Shown: in pieces, positions 56,783 to 64,000 of the stretch
Position numbering within the stretch: position 1 is the first letter of the stretch
How the letters are laid out: every line of letters begins with the position of its first letter
Assembly (NCBI RefSeq): GCF_902459465.1
Contig: NC_047076.1
Location: forward strand, 14,450,367 to 14,514,366
Direction of reading: 5' to 3'
Length of the DNA stretch: 64,000 nt
Source of the DNA: Asterias rubens
Lineage: Eukaryota; Echinodermata; Asteroidea; Forcipulatida; Asteriidae
Made by a program: the position numbers and the translations under genes
The notes under the pieces: generated by a model
What the model was told of the DNA's origin: nothing
The model's input: only the letters and a program-made list of their open reading frames with translations
The model's database searches: none

Positions 56783-58338
56783 CTGAAAAACAAAAACAGA
56801 AAACACAGTTAAAAATACCTATCAATATTAAACTCATATTATATTCAATAAACTTATTTGACAAATAAAAGCAATATAAATAGGATCACTGTCAAGTAAA
56901 TGGTTTATTGTATAAAGATTTAATTAAATGGAAAGATTGCAAAAACATTTTCCCTAACAGTCCCCATTCCTTTATATCCAATACCAAAGTAGAGAATTTA
57001 AAAGGAGCTATACCAATCTTGTATAAAAGTCCAAACCATGTCATGTAGAGTTACATAAGAGAAAAGGATATTATATGAATATTCAAGTACGTACATAGAA
57101 AGTATCCTCACAAGTTTTGGTTTGTGTGAATATTCATGTAGGAGTTTGCATATTGATTAGTACGTTGCGTCATGAAATCTGCATCAGCACAATTTGTGAA
57201 TACATTATTTAACACAAAGAGTAAGAATGTCTGGAATGAGGTGTGGCCTTTTGTGTGGATGTGAAGCGAAGTTGAAGGAGAGTGGATGCATCTTGACCAC
57301 TTCTTGCCTTCATGAGTTGCTATGGACCCATTGGTTTTCACTGCAAGGCAGACCAAGTGGATTTGTCAATCTTAAACTAACCATGGAATATTAAGAGAAA
57401 CCTGGGAGCATTAAGGATACCTAATGTGACTTTTTACCAGTGATCCAAGGCAAGACAAACATGTAAGTTAACTTAATTTTATTATACCATTTTCACCAGA
57501 GCCACAATATGCCTTCAGTTCTATCATGCCTTCAGTTCTATCATTCAACAAGATGTTTAGAGATACAAAAGCAATTGCATAAAATTTGGGACATCTGGTC
57601 CTGAAAGCTTGTTGGTGAAATCTTTATGCACTCTTGACTTACAATCCAGTTTAGAGCTATTATATTTGTATTCACTATGCATTGTATCAATAAACTGTTC
57701 CTTGCTCTAAGTTTTGTGATACTAGTGTGTCCATTTAGCACAACACTAATTGGTTTATGAGTTTTTAAAAAATGGTTCCTTGTCGCAATAAACTTATGAA
57801 GGATACGCTGGTAAAATCCATGTTTTAAAGTTCATAAAATGGTTTGACAAGGCTTGATTTGCGCTATATGTAAATGTGGCCGCGATGCGCGTGATCAACG
57901 CATACTGTACTGTCCTACTACGTCAAATCGTCGTCTACTCGCTTGAGCCGTCAACTCCCCACAGACTTGCCCCCAAACCGGCGTGTGTATTCGCCTTTGA
58001 CCTACATTCTACACCAACATTACCTACAAGTTCAATCCACCTGCATGTACTGTTTACATTATACACCTGCATGTACATGTACTGTATACATAATACCACA
58101 TGGACACATAATGTACATGCAGCTGCAGACGACCAAAACTTAGCTTTCCGTATCTGTGTTTTGATTGGTCAACCGAGGTGATCTCAGACCAATCCAAACA
58201 AACCCAGCTACGGTAACTTTCAGTCACTGCACTTACCCAATGATACATTTTATCCAATGGAATCACTGGATCTGAGTAGCAGTGACCTGTCTTTATCCTT
58301 GCGGTAAACTTAAAGACAAAAGCACTGTTGAAAATGCA
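56783..58338. other. No gene seen between the putative exon and the YY1-like site
   Basis: AT-rich to about 57870, then a somewhat GC-richer stretch (57870-58330) with repeated 'catgtactgt' motifs. No supported exon. Confidence 0.35.
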
Positions 58339-58349
58339 AGATGGCGGCT
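58339..58349 (+). promoter_or_regulatory. YY1-type AAGATGGCGGC element, possible transcription start
   Basis: AAGATGGCGGC matches the YY1 motif that in many animal genes overlaps the start codon. Here its ATG (58341) opens a 30-residue frame, MAADGFVVLLEIVCSQEKTL and on to TAA at 58433, with weak donor-like GT sites inside it (for example gtttgt). If it is a start exon, the rest of the gene would lie beyond or across the tandem array. Alternatively it marks the 5' end of a minus-strand transcript. Confidence 0.3.
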
Positions 58350-58867
58350 GACGGCTTTGTAGTTTTACTAGAGATAGTTTGTTCACAAGAAAAAACTTTA
58401 AATTTCAACCGCAATTTAATACGAACTATTTAAAATTCTCTATACCTAATACTTTATAGTATATGGATTTTAAATGTATTTTGGAGGAGTTGCGGCGAGT
58501 TGACAGCACCAAGGCCCCAAGCGAGTTGACGGCGAGTTGGCGGTGAGTAGTTGGAATGTGCGTTGCTGACCAGTCGTTAAACCACGAACATTTTATTGCA
58601 GTTTTGTATACAACTAATCCTCAAATTACGAACCCATAAAAATGGTTGATGACGGAAAAAAAAGTATTATCAAGGGCAGAAATTAGCGGACAAAATATTA
58701 TTCAATTTTTTTTCTTTTTAAGTTTTGAAAATCAATTGCATTAATGTTACAAGTTGGTTAGTCAAAAATGAAAATTGCAGGCGACCCAAAGTTTGACCCC
58801 CAAATAGAAACGTATACAGTTTCCGATGTTCACCTCCCGTGACAAAAAAAGCATCTCTCCAGATTTG

Positions 58868-61800
58868 TCTCCCTATCGTTTTATAGTTCCAGAATGATTC
58901 AAAAGCATAGCTGAAAGTTTTTATAAGTCCGGGCTTTTTTTTCAAGGCATATATTTGTTTTCTCCAATAATCACCACATGCCGTGTATTTCATGCATTAA
59001 ATGTCCCAAATTTAGGGGGTGTGTCGGGTCTACTCCCTGGCCTCTAGCGTCGCTTTGAAAACCCACATAGCCCTAATTTTCGTACGAGAGGAAAGCCCTT
59101 GAAATTGTCCATCCATTGGTGCTAAACTTGTTAAGATTGGGCAATGATTTTGGGTAAAATTGACCCGTTGTACTTTTGATTTTCTCTGTGCACAAAAATC
59201 CCCTAGGGAGGCTTGTTGAGTTCGTTTCGGAGCACAGCCGCCTACTTTTAATTTTCGGTACCAAGAAGTCTGGAAGCCGCTCTAAAACTTTGAAATTTAA
59301 ATTCAGGGACATGCCAGGATGACGCAAGTACAAACTGCGGCTCTCTATCGTTTTTAGTTCCAGAATGATTCAAAAGCATAGCTGAACGTTTTAATAAGTC
59401 CGGGCTTTTTTCTCAAGGCATATATTTGTTTTCTCCAATAATCACCACATGCCGTGTATTTCATGCATTAAATGTCCCAAATTTAGGGGGTGTGTCGGGT
59501 CTACTCCCTGGCCTCTAGCGTCGCTTTGAAAATCCACATAGCCCTAATTTTTGTACGAGAGGAAAGCCCTTGAAATTGTCCATCCATTGGTGCTAAACTT
59601 GTTAAGATTGGGCAATGATTTTGGGTGAAATTGACCCGTTGTACTTTTGATTTTCTCTGTGCACAAAAATCCCCTAGGGAGGCTTGTTGAGTTCGTTTCG
59701 GAGCACAGCCGCCTACTTTTAATTTTCGGTACCAAGAAGTCTGGAAGCCGCTCTAAAACTTTGAAATTTAAATTCAGGGACATGCCAGGATGACGCAGGT
59801 ACAAACTGCGTCTCCCTATCGTTTTTAGTTCCAGAATGATTCAAAAGCATAGCTGAAAGTTTTTATAAGTCCGGGCTTTTTTTTCAAGGCATATATTTGT
59901 TTTCTCCAATAATCACCACATGCCGTGTATTTCATGCATTAAATGTCCCAAATTTAGGGGGTGTGTCGGGTCTACTCCCTGGCCTCTAGCGTCGCTTTGA
60001 AAATCCACATAGCCCTTATTTTTGTACGAGAGGAAAGCCCTTGAAATTGTCCATCCATTGGTGCTAAACTTGTTAAGATTGGGCAATGATTTTGGGTGAA
60101 ATTGACCCGTTGTACTTTTGATTTTCTCTGAGCACAAAAATCCCGTAGGGAGGCTTGTTGAGTTCGTTTCGGAGCACAGCCGCCTACTTTTAATTTTCGG
60201 TACCAAGAAGTCTGGAAGCCGCTCTAAAACTTTGAAATTTAAATTCAGGGACATGCCAGGATGACGCAGGTACAAACTGCGTCTCTCTATCGTTTTATAG
60301 TTCCAGAATGATTCAAAAGCATAGCTGAAAGTTTTTATAAGTCCGGGCTTTTTTTTCAAGGCATATATTTGTTTTCTCCAATAATCACCACATGCCGTGT
60401 ATTTCATGCATTAAATGTCCCAAATTTAGGGGGTGTGTCGGGTCTACTCCCTGGCCTCTAGCGTCGCTTTGAAAATCCACATAGCCCTAATTTTTGTACG
60501 AGAGGAAAGCCCTTAGAATTGTCCGTCCATTGGTGCTAAACTTGTTAAGATTGGGCAATGATTTTGGGTAAAATTGACCCGTTGTACTTTTGATTTTCTC
60601 TGTGCACAAAAATCCCCTAGGGAGGCTTGTTGAGTTCGTTTCGGAGCACAGCCGCCTACTTTTAATTTTCGGTACCAAGAAGTCTGGAAGCCGCTCTAAA
60701 ACTTTGAAATTTAAATTCAGGGACATGCCAGGATGACGCAGGTACAAACTGCGTCTCTCTATCGTTTTTAGTTCCAGAATGATTCAAAGCATAGCTGAAA
60801 GTTTTTATAAGTCCGGGCTTTTTTTCAAGGCATATATTTGTTTTCTCCAATAATCACCACATGCCGTGTATTTCATGCATTAAATGTCCCAAATTTAGGG
60901 GGTGTGTCGGGTCTACTCCCTGGCCTCTAGCGTCGCTTTGAAAATCCACATAGCCCTATTTTTGTACGAGAGGAAAGCCCTTGAAATTGTCCATCCATTG
61001 GTGCTAAACTTGTTAAGATTTGGCAATGATTTTGGGTGAAATTGACCCGTTGTACTTTTGATTTTCTCTGTGCACAAAAATCCCCTAGGGAGGCTTGTTG
61101 AGTTCGTTTCGGAGCACAGCCGCCTACTTTTAATTTTCGGTACCAAGAAGTCTGGAAGCCGCTCTAAAACTTTGAAATTTAAATTCAGGGACATGCCAGG
61201 ATGACGCAGGTACAAACTGCGTCTCTCTATCGTTTTTAGTTCCAGAATGATTCAAAAGCATAGCTGAAAGTTTTTATAAGTCCGGGCTTTTTTTTCAAGG
61301 CATATATTTGTTTTCTCCAATAATCACCACATGCCGTGTATTTCATGCATTAAATGTCCCAAATTTAGGGGGTGTGTCGGGTCTACTCCCTGGCCTCTAG
61401 CGTCGCTTTGAAAATCCACATAGCCCTAATTTTTGTACGAGAGGAAAGCCCTTGAAATTGTCCATCCATTGGTGCTAAACTTGTTAAGATTGGGCAATGA
61501 TTTTGGGTGAAATTGACCCGTTGTACTTTTGATTTTCTCTGTGCACAAAAATCCCCTAGGGAGGCTTGTTGAGTTCGTTTCGGAGCACAGCCGCCTACTT
61601 TTAATTTTCGGTACCAAGAAGTCTGGAAGCCGCTCTAAAACTTTGAAATTTGAATTCAGGGACATGCCAGGATGACGCAGGTACAAACTGCGTCTCTCTA
61701 TCGTTTTTAGTTCCAGAATGATTCAAAAGCATAGCTGAAAGTTTTTATAAGTCCGGGCTTTTTTTTCAAGGCATATATTTGTTTTCTCCAATAATCACCA

Positions 61801-64000
61801 CATGCCGTGTATTTCATGCATTAAATGTCCCAAATTTAGGGGGTGTGTCGGGTCTACTCCCTGGCCTCTAGCGTCGCTTTGAAAATCCACATAGCCCTAA
61901 TTTTTGTACGAGAGGAAAGCCCTTGAAATTGTCCATCCATTGGTGCTAAACTTGTTAAGATTGGGCAATGATTTTGGGTGAAATTGACCCGTTGTACTTT
62001 TGATTTTCTCTGTGCACAAAAATCCCCTAGGGAGGCTTGTTGAGTTCGTTTCGGAGCACAGCCGCCTACTTTTAATTTTCGGTACCAAGAAGTCTGGAAG
62101 CCGCTCTAAAACTTTGAAATTTAAATTCAGGGACATGCCAGGATGACGCAGGTACAAACTGCGTCTCTCTATCGTTTTTAGTTCCAGAATGATTCAAAAG
62201 CATAGCTGAAAGTTTTATAAGTCCGGGCTTTTTTTCAAGGCATATATTTGTTTTCTCCAATAATCACCACATGCCGTGTATTTCATGCATTAAATGTCCC
62301 AAATTTAGGGGGTGTGTCGGGTCTACTCCCTGGCCTCTAGCGTCGCTTTGAAAATCCACATAGCCCTAATTTTTGTACGAGAGGAAAGCCCTTGAAATTG
62401 TCCATCCATTGGTGCTAAACTTGTTAAGATTGGGCAATGATTTTGGGTGAAATTGACCCGTTGTACTTTTGATTTTCTCTGTGCACAAAAATCCCCTAGG
62501 GAGGCTTGTTGAGTTCGTTTCGGAGCACAGCCGCCTACTTTTAATTTTCGGTACCAAGAAGTCTGGAAGCCGCTCTAAAACTTTGAAATTTAAATTCAGG
62601 GACATGCCAGGATGACGCAGGTACAAACTGCGTCTCTCTATCGTTTTTAGTTCCAGAATGATTCAAAAGCATAGCTGAAAGTTTTTATAAGTCCGGGCTT
62701 TTTTTTCAAGGCATATATTTGTTTTCTCCAATAATCACCACATGCCGTGTATTTCATGCATTAAATGTCCCAAATTTAGGGGGTGTGTCGGGTCTACTCC
62801 CTGGCCTCTAGCGTCGCTTTGAAAATCCACATAGCCCTAATTTTTGTACGAGAGGAAAGCCCTTGAAATTGTCCATCCATTGGTGCTAAACTTGTTAAGA
62901 TTGGGCAATGATTTTGGGTGAAATTGACCCGTTGTACTTTTGATTTTCTCTGTGCACAAAAATCCCCTAGGGAGGCTTGTTGAGTTCGTTTCGGAGCACA
63001 GCCGCCTACTTTTAATTTTCGGTACCAAGAAGTCTGGAAGCCGCTCTAAAACTTTGAAATTTAAATTCAGGGACATGCCAGGATGACGCAGGTAAAACTG
63101 CGTCTCTCGATCGTTTTTAGTTCCAGAATGATTCAAAAGCATAGCTGAAAGTTTTTATAAGTCCGGGCTTTTTTTTCAAGGCATATATTTGTTTTCTCCA
63201 ATAATCACCACATGCCGTGTATTTCATGCATTAAATGTCCCAAATTTAGGGGGTGTGTCGGGTCTACTCCCTGGCCTCTAGCGTCGCTTTGAAAATCCAC
63301 ATAGCCCTAATTTTTGTACGAGAGGAAAGCCCTTGAAATTGTCCATCCATTGGTGCTAAACTTGTTAAGATTGGGCAATGATTTTGGGTGAAATTGACCC
63401 GTTGTACTTTTGATTTTCTCTGTGCACAAAAATCCCCTAGGGAGGCTTGTTGAGTTCGTTTCGGAGCACAGCCGCCTACTTTTAATTTTCGGTACCAAGA
63501 AGTCTGGAAGCCGCTCTAAAACTTTGAAATTTAAATTCAGGGACATGCCAGGATGACGCAGGTACAAACTGCGTCTCTCTATCGTTTTTAGTTCCAGAAT
63601 GATTCAAAAGCATAGCTGAAAGTTTTTATAAGTCCGGGCTTTTTTTCAAGGCATATATTTGTTTTCTCCAATAATCACCACATGCCGTGTATTTCATGCA
63701 TTAAATGTCCCAAATTTAGGGGGTGTGTCGGGTCTACTCCCTGGCCTCTAGCGTCGCTTTGAAAATCCACATAGCCCTAATTTTGTACGAGAGGAAAGCC
63801 CTTGAAATGTCCATCCATTGGTGCTAAACTTGTTAAGATTGGGCAATGATTTTGGGTGAAATTGACCCGTTGTACTTTTGATTTTCTCTGTGCACAAAAA
63901 TCCCTAGGGAGGCTTGTTGAGTTCGTTTCGGAGCACAGCCGCCTACTTTTAATTTTCGGTACCAAGAAGTCTGGAAGCCGCTCTAAAACTTTGAAATTAA
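58868..64000 (-). repeat. Tandem array, about 470-bp unit, about 11 copies, continuing off the window
   Basis: Nearly identical units recur every 468-472 bp (the marker 'gacatgccaggatgacgca' lies near 59308, 59779, 60251, 60721, 61191, 61662, 62133, 62602, 63073 and 63543). Copies differ by single substitutions and by homopolymer or 1-bp changes. In most copies the minus strand holds an open frame of 79 codons from an ATG (for example 59783 down to 59544), beginning MSLNLNFKVLERLPDFLVPK and ending RAFLSYKN. A TATAAAAA stretch lies about 77 bp before that ATG, and a short hairpin (gacgcag...ctgcgtc) lies between them. I recognise no protein family. The first unit differs slightly (ttttatag in place of tttttag, shared with the fourth). 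It may be satellite DNA or a tandem gene family. Confidence 0.95.

Noticed and set aside
59544..63965. Annotating each 86-codon frame in the tandem array as a separate gene
   Set aside because: The longer frames begin at TTG and not ATG, copies are too similar to show selection on the frame, and no family is recognised. They are described once as a tandem unit instead.
58868..64000. Tandem 5S rRNA or spliceosomal snRNA genes
   Set aside because: The unit was compared by eye with remembered 5S, U1, U2, U4, U5 and U6 sequences and no match was found.

Overview
This is eukaryotic, animal-type DNA: AT-rich, with short exons bounded by consensus GT/AG splice sites, long introns full of foldback elements (MITEs), minisatellites, tRNA-derived SINEs and a Penelope-like fragment, and no operons or ribosome binding sites. 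The protein families, gene order and repeat style suggest a non-vertebrate deuterostome. An echinoderm, probably a sea star, is my best guess; this is an inference from gene content and the look of the foldback repeats, and no species call can be made without a search.

Layout. 1-3195 (+): the last three coding exons of MIOS (a GATOR2 subunit). 6032-9056 (-): complete four-exon RPA3 (RPA14), tail-to-tail with MIOS. 9057-12194: shared upstream region of RPA3 and UMAD1, with one unassigned putative exon. 12244-15890 (+): UMAD1-like gene with a UMA domain, three coding exons. 19344-37520 (+): complete seven-exon GLCCI1/FAM117-family gene with a TATA box and a poly(A) signal. 37521-47356: intergenic, dominated by foldback elements and three tandem near-loopless palindromes. 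47357-54086 (+): SMPD4 (neutral sphingomyelinase 3) homologue in which several expected exons cannot be found and the remaining exon phases conflict. 56701-56782 (-): unassigned terminal exon. 58868-64000: tandem array of a roughly 470-bp unit that runs off the window edge.

The order and orientation MIOS(+) RPA3(-) UMAD1(+) GLCCI1(+) match what I recall of the human chromosome 7p21 neighbourhood, so this looks like an ancient linkage block. The genes serve unrelated cell functions (amino-acid signalling to mTORC1, DNA replication and repair, ESCRT-associated trafficking, a serine-rich protein of unclear role, sphingolipid metabolism); the linkage is positional, not a pathway. I found no bacterial-style system, CRISPR array, rRNA or convincing functional tRNA gene. 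Many open frames in the window are by-products of tandem repeats or palindromes and are not annotated as genes.
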